A DNA stretch of 64,000 nucleotides from Halalkalibacillus sediminis (GCF_002844535.1 NZ_PJNH01000001.1:806001-870000); one strand, 5' to 3'. Counted from the stretch's first letter, positions 16,979-26,473 are shown. The notes: generated by a model from the sequence alone, not told the origin. Made by a program: numbers and translations.

Positions 16979-19129
16979 TTATTCTTCGTTGTTGTTTTCT
17001 TGTTCATCGTTATTTTCTTCTGTGCTTACCTCTTCTTGACCTTCAGAACTATCTTCAATTTGCTCTTCTTCAGTATCTACTGAATTCCCGTCTTCTTCAG
17101 AGCCATCTTCGGTATCTTCTGAACTCCCGTCCTCTTCAGAGACATCTTCATTCTGTCCTTCTTCAGATTGTTCTGAGCTTTCGTCTTCTTCTTTGTCAGC
17201 ATCTTCTTCTGTAACTTCTTCCTCATCCTGCTCTTCTTCCTCAACATCTTCCTCTTCATCTACGAGAATTTCTCCTTTTTCAAAATCATAAAACCTGAAT
17301 AGATCTCCATAGATGATTTCATCTGAGTAATTCAATTCTTGCGCGGCCTGTTCTTTCATTTCAGTACAAGCCCCTTCTTCAGCTTCCTCACCGGTTTCGG
17401 CATCGTAACAAATATTACCTGCATAGATATATTCTTCTCCCACTACTCTACCATCTCGGAATGCAATGAAGCCTTTTCGTTCTTCGGAGAACATATCGTT
17501 TCCAAAAATAATATCCTTTTCATTTTCTATACCGAGCATATTCAATAAAGTTGGCTTATAGTCCACTTGACCCGTAACAGTAGATATAGTTCTTGACTCA
17601 TCATGTCCGGGAATATGAATAATGAATGGAACCTGCTGCAATTTAGCCTCATCATATGGCGTGATTTCTTTTCCTAGAAACTCACCCATCGACTCGTTAT
17701 GATACGAACTGATACCGTAGTGATCTCCAGAAATGATGAAAATTGTGTCTTCGTATAACCCTTCTTGCTTCATTTTCTCAAAAAATCGCTCAATCGCCTC
17801 ATCCGTATAACGTACAGTTTGGAAATATTGGTTCAACGTCACAGACCTAGAATCGAATTGATCGATTGTTGCTTCTTCTTGTGGCATTTCAAATGGGAAA
17901 TGATTAGTTAGGGTAATTAATTTTGCATAATGTGGTTCATCAATTTCTTTCATCATGTCTACCGTTTGATCAAAGAACATCTTATCATTCAATCCCCAAC
18001 CAATTTCATCTTCTTTTGAAAACTCGTATGATTCAACGTCATACCAGTCTTCGTAACCTAAAGTCTCGTACATCACGTTTCTGTTCCAGAAGCTGATATT
18101 ATTTGCGTGAAAAGCATATGATTTATACCCTTTTTTCTCACTCATGATCTCAGGTAAAGCATGATATTCATTCTGAGCATGAGTAAAAAACACAGCACTA
18201 TTTGGTAAAGGATAAAGACTGTTATCCAATAAGAATTCGTGGTCAGATGTTTTTCCTAAAGCTGTTTGATGATAGTAATTATCAAAGTAATAACTTTCTT
18301 CAATCAAACTATTTAAAAACGGCGTAATTTCTTCACCATTCAAATCCTCATTTATGACAAAGTCCTGCATTGATTCTGCTGCAATATAAACAATATTTTT
18401 CCCTTCGGCTACACCACTTAAGTCAATTGGAGGTTTCTCTTCTTCTCTCACGTTCTCTTCCACATATTCATCGATCTCATTCATTTCAGAACCATCCGCA
18501 AACAGACGCTTAGTCTGAGTGGAAGCAGTCAAAACTATATCGTAACCATGGAATGTAAATAAACCAACGTTCTTAACCAGGTATTCTCTGTCAAACCCTC
18601 TTTTGAACAACATTGGGCGCTCTATTTCTGAAAGCGTAAGATTCAAAACGATTGCTGCAAGAGATACCGTGATAGCTCTTCTTTTAAATTGTTTTGAAAA
18701 GGTCTTCACAACAAAAGTGTCTCTTTTAGCGAATATGAAAATAGCTACGACATCTAATAAAAGTAAGACATCTTCAATATGCATTAATGAGAAAAAGCTT
18801 GAGCCAAGATCTCCGGCATTATTCACTTGAAAAAGTGTAGGAATTGTTATAAAGTCCGTAAAGTTTCGATAATAAAATAAGTTGAATAAAATAATTAATG
18901 TAATTACAACTGAGGCATATTTAATGTATTTTTTCTGTCGCTTAGGTGCCATCCAAACCGCAAGGAAAAACACCAATAAGCTAAATGCGATTGGGTTAAC
19001 GAATAATATTATTTCTTGAAAAAGCGATTCCATTGAAAGGCTAAAATAGAATCTGTAGAGAATATATATTTTCAAGCCTACTAATATACCCGCCACGATA
19101 AATAATGGGGTGTTTTTAATACGATTCAT
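16979..19129 (-). CDS. yqgS: LtaS-family sulfatase/lipoteichoic acid synthase (YqgS type) with a long acidic tail
   Basis: Polyglycerol-phosphate transferase of the lipoteichoic acid synthase family. 716 residues: five membrane helices in the first 220, then an extracellular sulfatase-fold domain (about 255-600). Seen: metal ligand in AAESMQDF, catalytic Thr in GKTSDHEF (about 291), and SGDHYG. B. subtilis YqgS belongs to this group and lies in the same place; which of the LtaS, YfnI or YqgS activities applies cannot be read from sequence. The last ~100 residues are an almost uninterrupted run of Glu, Asp, Ser, Gln and Asn with imperfect repeats of SEEDG-S-DTE, ending outside the membrane. 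The start is ATG 19129 behind GGAGGAAAG; the frame continues 22 codons upstream without a ribosome-binding site. Confidence 0.9.
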   Translation of the reverse strand: MNRIKNTPLFIVAGILVGLKIYILYRFYFSLSMESLFQEIILFVNPIAFSLLVFFLAVWMAPKRQKKYIKYASVVITLIILFNLFYYRNFTDFITIPTLFQVNNAGDLGSSFFSLMHIEDVLLLLDVVAIFIFAKRDTFVVKTFSKQFKRRAITVSLAAIVLNLTLSEIERPMLFKRGFDREYLVKNVGLFTFHGYDIVLTASTQTKRLFADGSEMNEIDEYVEENVREEEKPPIDLSGVAEGKNIVYIAAESMQDFVINEDLNGEEITPFLNSLIEESYYFDNYYHQTALGKTSDHEFLLDNSLYPLPNSAVFFTHAQNEYHALPEIMSEKKGYKSYAFHANNISFWNRNVMYETLGYEDWYDVESYEFSKEDEIGWGLNDKMFFDQTVDMMKEIDEPHYAKLITLTNHFPFEMPQEEATIDQFDSRSVTLNQYFQTVRYTDEAIERFFEKMKQEGLYEDTIFIISGDHYGISSYHNESMGEFLGKEITPYDEAKLQQVPFIIHIPGHDESRTISTVTGQVDYKPTLLNMLGIENEKDIIFGNDMFSEERKGFIAFRDGRVVGEEYIYAGNICYDAETGEEAEEGACTEMKEQAAQELNYSDEIIYGDLFRFYDFEKGEILVDEEEDVEEEEQDEEEVTEEDADKEEDESSEQSEEGQNEDVSEEDGSSEDTEDGSEEDGNSVDTEEEQIEDSSEGQEEVSTEENNDEQENNNEE

Positions 19130-19212
19130 TTTTCTTTCCTCCGTATAGTTATGTTCTCTTATTAGACGAACAAACATAAAAAAAGTTTCATACAAATCAC
19201 TATTATATTCAA

Positions 19213-19254
19213 TTCCCGTTTAAAAGGTTCTCAAACCTTGATTTGAGGACCTTT
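19213..19254 (-). terminator. Terminator after yqgQ
   Basis: On the minus strand AAAGGTCCTCAAA pairs with TTTGAGAACCTTT, followed by TAAAC. The stem begins in the yqgQ stop codon. Confidence 0.7.
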
Positions 19255-19444
19255 AACCCATGTCTTTTCTCTCTTTTTTTAAAACTAATAAAACTTGTGT
19301 ATATTCTTCCGATGATATCAACCCATTTTTATATAAATCTTTTATTTCTTCTTCCATCATTTCAATGTCTGCATTTCTATCGCCTAAATAAATGAACGTA
19401 CCAAATCGTTTTAACAGTTGTTGAACATCAAATAACGTACGCAT
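19253..19444 (-). CDS. yqgQ: YqgQ family protein (DUF910)
   Basis: 63-residue soluble helical protein matching the YqgQ/DUF910 family: MRTLFDVQQLLKRFGTFIYL at the start, GDRNADIEMM and a charged C-terminus. Structures of the family show a small three-helix bundle; a nucleic-acid role has been suggested but not proven. ATG 19444 lies five bases after the gluP stop and follows GGGTGAG. In B. subtilis the glucokinase gene glcK comes next; here it is missing. Confidence 0.88.
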   Translation of the reverse strand: MRTLFDVQQLLKRFGTFIYLGDRNADIEMMEEEIKDLYKNGLISSEEYTQVLLVLKKERKDMG

Positions 19445-19448
19445 TAAC

Positions 19449-21020
19449 TCACCCACTCGTAGATTTTTGAGATAATTCCTTTTCGTACTGTTTAAATTGC
19501 TCGTTGGCAGGTTGTAGTTCAATTGCCTTTCTCACATGCTCTAATGCCATTCCAATTTCATTCTCCCTTTCAGAAATGACGCTTAAATTATAATGTGCCT
19601 CAGCAAAATCTTCATTAATTTCTATTGAACGAAATAAATCATCCTCAGCTGCATCAAGTCGATCGGTTTCCAGATAAGCAACTGCACGATAAAAATATAC
19701 AAATTCATGTTCTATTCCTTGATCTATTCGATCTGTACTCCAATCTATTAATTCTGCATACCTTTCACTCTCAACGTACTCTTGAGCGATAGCTGCCATA
19801 GTTTGTGGATTTTCAGAGGCTGATGTTTGTTGTGATCCATATAAGAACATCGCACTCATCAGGGTGATTAGCCCTATTATCGCTACTACCTGCTTCGTTC
19901 CTTCTGTTTTCTTAGGTAAATGAATTATTTGAGAAGCAATAAAACCACCGATCAATCCACCAATATGGGCACCATTGTCGATCTGAGGAACGGCAAGCCC
20001 GAACACAATATTTATTCCAATTATTATTAAAAGGCTTCTTCCCATTGTTTGAAAAAACAGTTCTTTATAATGTAAGCCGAAGAAAAGGAGTGCACCAAAC
20101 AGCCCAAATATAGCACCGGATGCTCCTGCAGCTACAGCATCATTGGTTGCATAACTAGCTATTCCTCCTGTAAAGCCAGCTAAAAAATAAATGAATAAAA
20201 ACCTTTTTGATCCATAAATCTTCTCAGTTATTTCACCGAGAAAATACAATGCAATCATGTTCATCATTAAATGGAAAATACCAATGTGTAAAAACATTGA
20301 TGTAAGGAAGCGCCAAATCTCCCCTTCGGATATTGCATAGTTATATTTTGCGCCCCAGTCAATTAAATGCAGACTATTAGTCGAACTTCCTTGTGTCTCC
20401 ATAAGAAAAAACACAATTAAGTTAATGATAATTAAAACAAACGTCCACTTTGTTTTACCAAACTGGAATATCTCCTCAAATTTTCTCTGATTGTGTTGGT
20501 GGATGGCTACTATCTTCTGTTCTAGATAAACCATCTGACGTTCTTGCTCAGAAATAGGAGGTAAAGCTTCCATTTTCCAATTATCATTTTTATCAATCGT
20601 GTTAGTCAGTTTTCCTAACTCTTCTAATCCTTCATATTCATCCACAAAGTAAGTGGTGACTGTGGCATTTTTACGACCCTTAAGGCGCATAGTTTTACTC
20701 AAGTGTTCCCACGAATCAACTGGTTTCAAATTAGAAACATAAACAATGCTGAATCGTGTTTCTTTTCCTCGGAACAGTTGAGGTTGCTGATAAAATTTTC
20801 TCAAGTATGAATCTATATCTTGCTTAAGTTGATTAGACCAGTCAAATGTTTTTCTTCTTATACATATGACATGATTAATACGGCGATCATATTTTTCTAA
20901 TAAAAATTCATCGCGTGCATCTGATATGAATAAAGTTCTGAATCCATATTTTTGCTGTAGAGTGTCTACAGTTTTAAGCAACAAGTATTGTTCTGTTACA
21001 TACAAATTAACAGCTCCCAT
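19449..21020 (-). CDS. gluP: Rhomboid-family intramembrane serine protease GluP with TPR domain
   Basis: 523 residues: an N-terminal cytoplasmic domain (1-200), a rhomboid membrane core (about 200-390) and C-terminal TPR repeats (about 410-520). Catalytic Ser is in GASGAIFG (about 299) and His in GAHIGGLIGG (about 351); HIGIFHLMMNM is the usual HxxxxHxxxN loop. The family cleaves transmembrane substrates; in B. subtilis it is tied to septation and MgtE turnover. The annotated ATG 21020 lies directly after GGAGA, which is tight, so TTG five codons inside is an alternative. Followed by yqgQ. Confidence 0.9.
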   Translation of the reverse strand: MGAVNLYVTEQYLLLKTVDTLQQKYGFRTLFISDARDEFLLEKYDRRINHVICIRRKTFDWSNQLKQDIDSYLRKFYQQPQLFRGKETRFSIVYVSNLKPVDSWEHLSKTMRLKGRKNATVTTYFVDEYEGLEELGKLTNTIDKNDNWKMEALPPISEQERQMVYLEQKIVAIHQHNQRKFEEIFQFGKTKWTFVLIIINLIVFFLMETQGSSTNSLHLIDWGAKYNYAISEGEIWRFLTSMFLHIGIFHLMMNMIALYFLGEITEKIYGSKRFLFIYFLAGFTGGIASYATNDAVAAGASGAIFGLFGALLFFGLHYKELFFQTMGRSLLIIIGINIVFGLAVPQIDNGAHIGGLIGGFIASQIIHLPKKTEGTKQVVAIIGLITLMSAMFLYGSQQTSASENPQTMAAIAQEYVESERYAELIDWSTDRIDQGIEHEFVYFYRAVAYLETDRLDAAEDDLFRSIEINEDFAEAHYNLSVISERENEIGMALEHVRKAIELQPANEQFKQYEKELSQKSTSG

Positions 21021-21041
21021 TCTCCGAGAGGTACCTTGTAA

Positions 21042-21575
21042 TTAGTTACCTGTGATCCTTTGGGCGATTTCGCTGTATTCCAAGTTTGAAGCAACTTCAT
21101 AAGTTCCTAATTGAATGATGCGACTATAATCATTGCTTTCTAAAAACTTACTGAATTCATCACCGTCTTGGATGATATCTTGTTGTTCCAACTCTCTTGC
21201 GATATCATTTGGAGTCATACCACTGGAAATCGTCAAAGTATATTGTGTCACTGATGAATCAGTGTTCGTATTTGATGAACCTCCCGCAGAACTTTCCTCT
21301 TCTTCGTTTGATTCCTGCATCGATTCCATAGTTTCTTTTAATTGAGTGATTTTTTTATGTAATTGTTCGTTCTTTTCTTTTAAAGTACTCACTTCATCCG
21401 GATCAATAACTTCATAATCTCTCTCTTCCAGATAGCTTTGTGCTGATTCTCCATCTAGTTTGTTTTTTTGTTCCCCTTCACTACTATTCTCTTGGTCTTC
21501 TAACATAAAAACGCCGCCCATAATTAACGCCGCTGTCATCAACCCGATGGAAAATGAGGCTACCATTATACGCAT
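21042..21575 (-). CDS. Membrane-anchored protein with a MltG/YceG-like (LysM-type) C-terminal domain
   Basis: 177 residues. An N-terminal helix (about 4-24) anchors the protein, a charged coiled-coil stretch (about 45-95) and a Ser/Asn-rich linker follow, and the last ~65 residues (TISSGMTPNDIA through LGTYEVASNLEYSEIAQRI) resemble the small LysM-like subdomain of MltG endolytic transglycosylases. The catalytic MltG domain is absent, so it probably binds but does not cut glycan. Start ATG 21575 follows AAAGGTGTGAAG. Lies between the coiled-coil gene and gluP and may belong to the same transcript; a role is not known. Confidence 0.65.
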   Translation of the reverse strand: MRIMVASFSIGLMTAALIMGGVFMLEDQENSSEGEQKNKLDGESAQSYLEERDYEVIDPDEVSTLKEKNEQLHKKITQLKETMESMQESNEEEESSAGGSSNTNTDSSVTQYTLTISSGMTPNDIARELEQQDIIQDGDEFSKFLESNDYSRIIQLGTYEVASNLEYSEIAQRITGN

Positions 21576-21596
21576 TATTATCTTCACACCTTTTAT

Positions 21597-21962
21597 TTAA
21601 ACCAATGAATGGCTATCTTTTTCCTTTTGAACTATGGTTTGGATATCTTCTTTACTTAATCCAGTCTTATCTGCTATTTGATTTATTTCATATCCTTGTA
21701 AATACATTCTTTGAACGTTATTTACTAATTCATTTGAATTGTTTCCTTTATTAGAGGCCAAAGATTCTAAATCCATTGTGTCAGTCAACAATTCCTCTTC
21801 TAATACTTTGATTTTGTTTTTAATGATGTATCGATCTTGCAATGTGGAAATAGATAATTGTTCCACTTGATCTTCAAGGTCATGTAAACGACTATTCATA
21901 AAAAACGAAGCTATGAACAAAATAAGGCCAATTACTAATATCGTTATGATCGCATAAATCAA
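21597..21962 (-). CDS. Small anchored coiled-coil protein with a helix-turn-helix-like C-terminus
   Basis: 121 residues: one N-terminal membrane helix (2-22), a heptad-rich helix (about 27-62), a Ser/Asn linker and a C-terminal segment (about 83-115; YEINQIADKTGLSKEDIQTIV) that looks like an HTH. The layout is like that of SwrB/DUF6115 proteins of Bacillaceae, but I cannot confirm homology. It lies directly upstream of the MltG-like protein on the same strand. Function unknown. Confidence 0.6.
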   Translation of the reverse strand: MIYAIITILVIGLILFIASFFMNSRLHDLEDQVEQLSISTLQDRYIIKNKIKVLEEELLTDTMDLESLASNKGNNSNELVNNVQRMYLQGYEINQIADKTGLSKEDIQTIVQKEKDSHSLV

Positions 21963-22075
21963 TATAATCTCTCCAATTCCTGTATTTCAAATAATCAAGC
22001 TAGCTTATAATCATGTTAATTACTGCCCATATGAAATAATATCATGTTATTCGCGAACTTGGAATAGATTCCATC

Positions 22076-22104
22076 TTGAATATTTCAAATACAAATGGTA
22101 TGAT
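22076..22104 (+). promoter_or_regulatory. Promoter of rpmG
   Basis: TTGAAT (22076-22081), 17-base spacer, TATGAT (22099-22104), 46 bases before the rpmG start. Confidence 0.75.
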
Positions 22105-22149
22105 GATTAAGTCGAAAATTGAAGAGATAGAAGAAATGGAGGGATTTTC

Positions 22150-22299
22150 ATGCGTGTACAAATCACTTTAGCTTGTACAGAAACTGGCGATCGTAACTAT
22201 ATCACGTCAAAAAATAAACGTACAAACCCTGATCGTTTAGAATTGAAAAAATATAGCCCGAGACTACAAAAACATACGTTACATCGCGAAACGAAGTAA
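22150..22299 (+). CDS. rpmG: 50S ribosomal protein L33
   Basis: 49-residue basic protein of the large ribosomal subunit; too short for most gene finders. The typical [18 protein letters not shown] start and the C-terminal HTLHRETK are present. It has only one Cys and no CXXC pairs, so it is the zinc-free (C-minus) form. AATGGAGGGA precedes the ATG. Own promoter and terminator. Confidence 0.96.
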   Translation: MRVQITLACTETGDRNYITSKNKRTNPDRLELKKYSPRLQKHTLHRETK

Positions 22300-22333
22300 A
22301 ACAGTGGGGATGCAATTCCTACTGTTTTTTTCT
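22300..22333 (+). terminator. Terminator after rpmG
   Basis: ACAGTGGGGA pairs with TTCCTACTGT around TGCAA, followed by seven T residues. Confidence 0.88.
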
Positions 22334-22352
22334 ATATAATGGGAGTGATTTT

Positions 22353-22919
22353 ATGTACAAGTCCTCATTTAGAGCAGTCGGAAAAAGATTACTTAAACAT
22401 ATATCTAAAGAAACAAAAACGGAAAAGATGGATGCTATTACAGATGCAGTCATGAACACTTCCATCTGGCAAAACGCAAATACCATTGCTTGTACTATAC
22501 CTAGATCTATAGAACTTGATACACATAAACTGATTGAACAAGCTTGGATGCAACAAAAACAAGTAGTTATTCCAAAATGTTATCCTGAAAATGATAATCA
22601 AATGACCTTTTATCAATACACTAGCCGTGAAGAACTCGAAAATGTATATCTTGATTTGTATGAACCCCTAGCAGATGAGAAAAAGCTGACGAATAAACGG
22701 GACATTGATCTGATTATCGTTCCAGGCTTACTATTCGATAAGGAAGGTTTCAGAATCGGTTATGGTGGCGGGTATTACGATCGCTATTTAGAAGATTACA
22801 ATGGACAAACTATTTCTATCGCCATGGACGAGCAAATAGTGCCCCATCTCCCCTACGATTCTTTCGACCAACCAGTTCAAACAATAATCACAGACAAAAA
22901 AATCATCACACCATTATAA
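22353..22919 (+). CDS. yqgN: 5-formyltetrahydrofolate cyclo-ligase (YqgN)
   Basis: Converts 5-formyl-THF to 5,10-methenyl-THF with ATP. 188 residues, usual length. The C-terminal nucleotide/folate site IGYGGGYYDRYL (about 137-148) and the central DLIIVPGLLFD are diagnostic. GGGAGTG precedes the ATG. Follows rpmG, as in B. subtilis, and converges on pbpA. Confidence 0.94.
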   Translation: MYKSSFRAVGKRLLKHISKETKTEKMDAITDAVMNTSIWQNANTIACTIPRSIELDTHKLIEQAWMQQKQVVIPKCYPENDNQMTFYQYTSREELENVYLDLYEPLADEKKLTNKRDIDLIIVPGLLFDKEGFRIGYGGGYYDRYLEDYNGQTISIAMDEQIVPHLPYDSFDQPVQTIITDKKIITPL

Positions 22920-22953
22920 AAAGACAGGAGTTCCTAAGGAATCCTGTCTTTTC
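22918..22953. terminator. Bidirectional terminator between yqgN and pbpA
   Basis: AAAGACAGGA-TTCC pairs with GGAA-TCCTGTCTTT around a short loop, with A-tract and T-tract on both sides. Confidence 0.9.
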
Positions 22954-22959
22954 TCATTT

Positions 22960-25062
22960 TTATTCTGTTGTATCAGTTTCTGTCTCTTCTTCTTCCTGCT
23001 CTTCTTCAGCTTCCTCAATTGCTCCAGTTTGACGTTTCTCTTTGAGATCAAAATAAGCATCGAGAATTCTGCGACCGATATTTTTGTTGATCTGGTATTC
23101 AGAATCGGTTCCTGTATATGGAACTAGAACTGAAAAAGCAACTTCTGGCTCGTCATGAGGTGCATACCCTACCAGTGACAAGTTATATACCATGATACGT
23201 TGGTTATCCCCCGGATAGACATATTCCTGCGCGGTACCTGTTTTACCAGCTGGCTCATATTCAGCATCATTAAAGTGCCTATATGCAGTTCCTCCAGATT
23301 CCTGCATTACTTGACGGAAGCCTTCTTGAACACGTTCGATCAATCGATCTTCCATATCGATTCGGTTCAATACAGTTGGTTCATTCTTCTCGTATATAGG
23401 TCCTAAAGAATCTTCCTTAGTCGGTTGATGGATTTGACTCACTAAGTGAGGTTGCATTCGATAACCTCCGTTAGCAATGGTGGATACATATTGAGCCATT
23501 TGAAGAGCTGTATATGCCTCGTTCTGGCCAATAGCTAAGTCCATCAAATCACCTGGTCGAGCACCATTACCTTCTACACCATCTTCTTCAAATGGGAAGT
23601 CCACTCTAGTTTCAACACCTAAACCAAACTGAGCAAAATAACTTTGTAATTCGTAAAAACCTTCACGGTTATAAGTTACCGTATCAAAATTATATTTTTC
23701 CCTGAATTCTCCACCTAGTCTTAGCCCTACAAAAAACATATAAACGTTTGATGACTGTTTGATTGCCCCTAAGTCATTGATTGTCCCAATCGGTCTATAA
23801 GAACCTTTAGTGTCAGTAGAAATGGTGATAGGTCGGTCTCGCATAGTTTCACCCACACTCAAAACGCCAGATTCATAACCTGCAAGCACTGTTGCACCTT
23901 TGACTGTCGAACCTGGCAAATGCGAGTCATAAAAAGCTCGGAAAGATTCATCTCTATAAACGTCCTCCCCATCTTCTTCGCTGCGACTCTGACCGGAAAC
24001 TGCGAGAAGCTCACCAGTATTCGGGTCCATCATGACTACCATAGCATCTTTCAAATAGCGATTCTCGTATGGATGCTGATTAATGGCGTTTTGTAATTCA
24101 TCCCGTACAATTTCGTCCACTTGTTCCTGCAATTCAATATCCACAGACAATCGTAAGTCTTTGCCTCTTTCACCCTCACGAATAAGATTTGAATTAATAA
24201 CCTGACCATTAGCGTTAGTGATATGTTCGCGGATTTCTTTTTTACCGCTTAATAATAATTCATATTGTTCTTCTAGACCACTTCTGCCGACACGATCATT
24301 ACGACTGTAATTCCTAGACATATAGTAATCCAATTCCGTCCTAGGCAAGCCTTGCTTTGCTGTAGTAAGACTCCCGATATAGTTTCTGAAGGTCCCATCA
24401 TACAAGTACTCTCGTTCCCAATCAGTCGTTACGTTTATCCCTGGAAGCTTACCTAAATTTTCCGCAATAACAGCATACTCTTCTTTAGAGATATTATCTT
24501 TTTTGATAATTCTAGGTGTTAATTCATAAGCTTGATCCAGCTCATGTTTGATAGCGATGATTTCCATTTCTTTTTCTGAGATTCCTTCTAGATCCTCTTC
24601 TTCAATTTTATCTAACATAGAATAGTATTGATCCCTATCACTTTGTTCTTTCTCTTCGTCAGATAACCTTGAATAAGCTTCCTCTCGATTCAGTAATATC
24701 CAATAATCTTCAATGCTCCGCTGATTCACTGAACTTGTATCCATCTCTATATAAGGTTCTAATTTCCTTGCAACTTCTAAATTGTCCTCTGGCTGCACAT
24801 TCCTTTGTGGTGTGTATGTAATAGCAAACTTAGCTTCATTATCAACTAATAAATTTCCATTTCGATCATACAATTTACCTCTAGGTACAGGGGTTTCACT
24901 TACGACCCGTTCCGTACGATCCAATTCCTCTTGTGCGTCTTGTCCATATAGTATCTGCACAACTCCCAATTGAAGAATCAACATGGAGAATAGCAAAAAT
25001 ATAGCAAAAAACAATATATTTAACCGAAGAGGTAGATGTGATTTACTTTTCTTTCTTGTCAT
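22960..25062 (-). CDS. pbpA: Penicillin-binding protein 2 type transpeptidase (PbpA)
   Basis: Class B PBP that cross-links lateral-wall peptidoglycan during elongation. 700 residues: one N-terminal membrane helix (about 15-37), a dimerisation domain and a transpeptidase domain. Active-site motifs: SxxK in PGSTVKG (Ser about 386), SSN in QSSNVY (about 436), and KTGT (about 607). The last 20 residues are nearly all Glu, Asp and Thr, an acidic tail outside the membrane. Start ATG 25062 follows GGGAGAGGG. In B. subtilis pstS follows; here yqgN converges instead. Confidence 0.94.
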   Translation of the reverse strand: MTRKKSKSHLPLRLNILFFAIFLLFSMLILQLGVVQILYGQDAQEELDRTERVVSETPVPRGKLYDRNGNLLVDNEAKFAITYTPQRNVQPEDNLEVARKLEPYIEMDTSSVNQRSIEDYWILLNREEAYSRLSDEEKEQSDRDQYYSMLDKIEEEDLEGISEKEMEIIAIKHELDQAYELTPRIIKKDNISKEEYAVIAENLGKLPGINVTTDWEREYLYDGTFRNYIGSLTTAKQGLPRTELDYYMSRNYSRNDRVGRSGLEEQYELLLSGKKEIREHITNANGQVINSNLIREGERGKDLRLSVDIELQEQVDEIVRDELQNAINQHPYENRYLKDAMVVMMDPNTGELLAVSGQSRSEEDGEDVYRDESFRAFYDSHLPGSTVKGATVLAGYESGVLSVGETMRDRPITISTDTKGSYRPIGTINDLGAIKQSSNVYMFFVGLRLGGEFREKYNFDTVTYNREGFYELQSYFAQFGLGVETRVDFPFEEDGVEGNGARPGDLMDLAIGQNEAYTALQMAQYVSTIANGGYRMQPHLVSQIHQPTKEDSLGPIYEKNEPTVLNRIDMEDRLIERVQEGFRQVMQESGGTAYRHFNDAEYEPAGKTGTAQEYVYPGDNQRIMVYNLSLVGYAPHDEPEVAFSVLVPYTGTDSEYQINKNIGRRILDAYFDLKEKRQTGAIEEAEEEQEEEETETDTTE

Positions 25063-25128
25063 GAGAAAACCCTCTCCCTTTTTAAAGATCTTCTCAATTA
25101 TAGCATCTATTTTCCATTAAGATAAGCG

Positions 25129-26355
25129 TCAAATTCCTTCTTTTTTCTTTTTCGATATAAAGGAAATCATGCCTCCAGCTATCGCATAACCGAGCCCAAA
25201 AATGATCACAGCGAATATCATAAACTGTTCAGTGCCGAATATAAGTAATCCTGACACGAACAGAAGAAGTGAGACCACTCTACCCAAATTCAGAAAGACA
25301 TCGCGCATGATAATATATTCTATTCGGTATTCTTTTGCCAAGTGTGCTTGACCGATTATATCGTAAGAGACTGACATCAATGGAGCATAAAACAGTGGGA
25401 AGGTTACTCCCAAAACAATTGCAAAAATAAAAAATTCAATAGACGTTGAACTGTTGATGAACCAGAATAGAGAGAAGAATAAAATTAATGAACTAATTAG
25501 TATCATGGTTGGACGATGGGAAGAACGAAACCTTTTGTAAATCCACTGATATACCACAAAAGATGCTGCTGCATAAAGCATATTGTATATTCCCAAAGTC
25601 ATTTCACTTTGTGTTACCAAGAAGACAATCAACCCGATGAGGAAAAGAAAAATACCTTCCCTAAGACCTTGAAAAAAATGGGCACTGATTAACAATAGCC
25701 ACTGCTTGTTCCTTTTTGTCTCATAAATGACATGACTGAAACTTATTCTTCCATCTACATTTCTCCTTGTCATGAACATGCTACAAACAACTGCGCACGA
25801 AAACAATAAGAAAGAAATGAAGAAAATTGTTAAATATCCTTGATACCCTTCTAAGACAGTTATCAACCAACCAGCAGTTATGGGACCAATCATGCCACTG
25901 AGTGACTGAAGAGCTCCAAAGGATCCGTTAAAGAAATCTCTAGTGTATGGCTCTGTCACTTCAAATGTCAGTACATTAAAAGATAGCCAAAACAGACCGT
26001 ATCCACACCCTAAAACAATTCCCAAAAGAATATAATAAGAGGAAGCAGCTGTTCCAAATGAAAGCACAAGCATAAAAAATACAGCAATCATCAGAATGCC
26101 ATACCTTAATATTAATACCCGATCAATACGTTTCACCCAATTTCCCGATAAAACAAATGTAGCTACTTGTGTAGCATAGATCGTCAGGTTATATAAGCTG
26201 ACCAGTAATAAACTTTCTGTTTGCTTCCATAGGAACACATTTACAAATATATTCGACAAATAAATACCTAAAGTGTATAACCATCCGATTGCTAACAATA
26301 ACAATAAATTTTTCTTTTCGTAAGCACTCACATCATTAAGGCGACTCAGAAACAT
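25129..26355 (-). CDS. yqgE: Major facilitator superfamily protein YqgE
   Basis: 408-residue MFS transporter with about twelve helices; substrate unknown. It lies between sodA and pbpA exactly as yqgE does in B. subtilis. GAGGGAG precedes the ATG. The loop between helices 6 and 7 is short (MTRRNVDGR). The sodA terminator at 26420 separates it from sodA. Confidence 0.85.
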   Translation of the reverse strand: MFLSRLNDVSAYEKKNLLLLLAIGWLYTLGIYLSNIFVNVFLWKQTESLLLVSLYNLTIYATQVATFVLSGNWVKRIDRVLILRYGILMIAVFFMLVLSFGTAASSYYILLGIVLGCGYGLFWLSFNVLTFEVTEPYTRDFFNGSFGALQSLSGMIGPITAGWLITVLEGYQGYLTIFFISFLLFSCAVVCSMFMTRRNVDGRISFSHVIYETKRNKQWLLLISAHFFQGLREGIFLFLIGLIVFLVTQSEMTLGIYNMLYAAASFVVYQWIYKRFRSSHRPTMILISSLILFFSLFWFINSSTSIEFFIFAIVLGVTFPLFYAPLMSVSYDIIGQAHLAKEYRIEYIIMRDVFLNLGRVVSLLLFVSGLLIFGTEQFMIFAVIIFGLGYAIAGGMISFISKKKKEGI

Positions 26356-26419
26356 CTAACTCCCTCATTTCCTCATCGCTAGTTTTCTCAATTAATGAAT
26401 GCTTATTCGCTCTTACGAA

Positions 26420-26456
26420 ATATAAAAAGAGTAGATAGCGCAATGCTACCTACTCT
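26420..26456 (-). terminator. Terminator after sodA
   Basis: On the minus strand AGAGTAGGTAGC pairs with GCTATCTACTCT (one G·T), followed by TTTTTATATTT. Confidence 0.88.
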
Positions 26457-26473
26457 CAGTATTGATCTAATAT

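Noticed and set aside
17000-17280. The repetitive acid-coding tract as a DNA repeat or CRISPR-like array
   Set aside because: The repeats are imperfect, in frame, and explained by a low-complexity protein tail.
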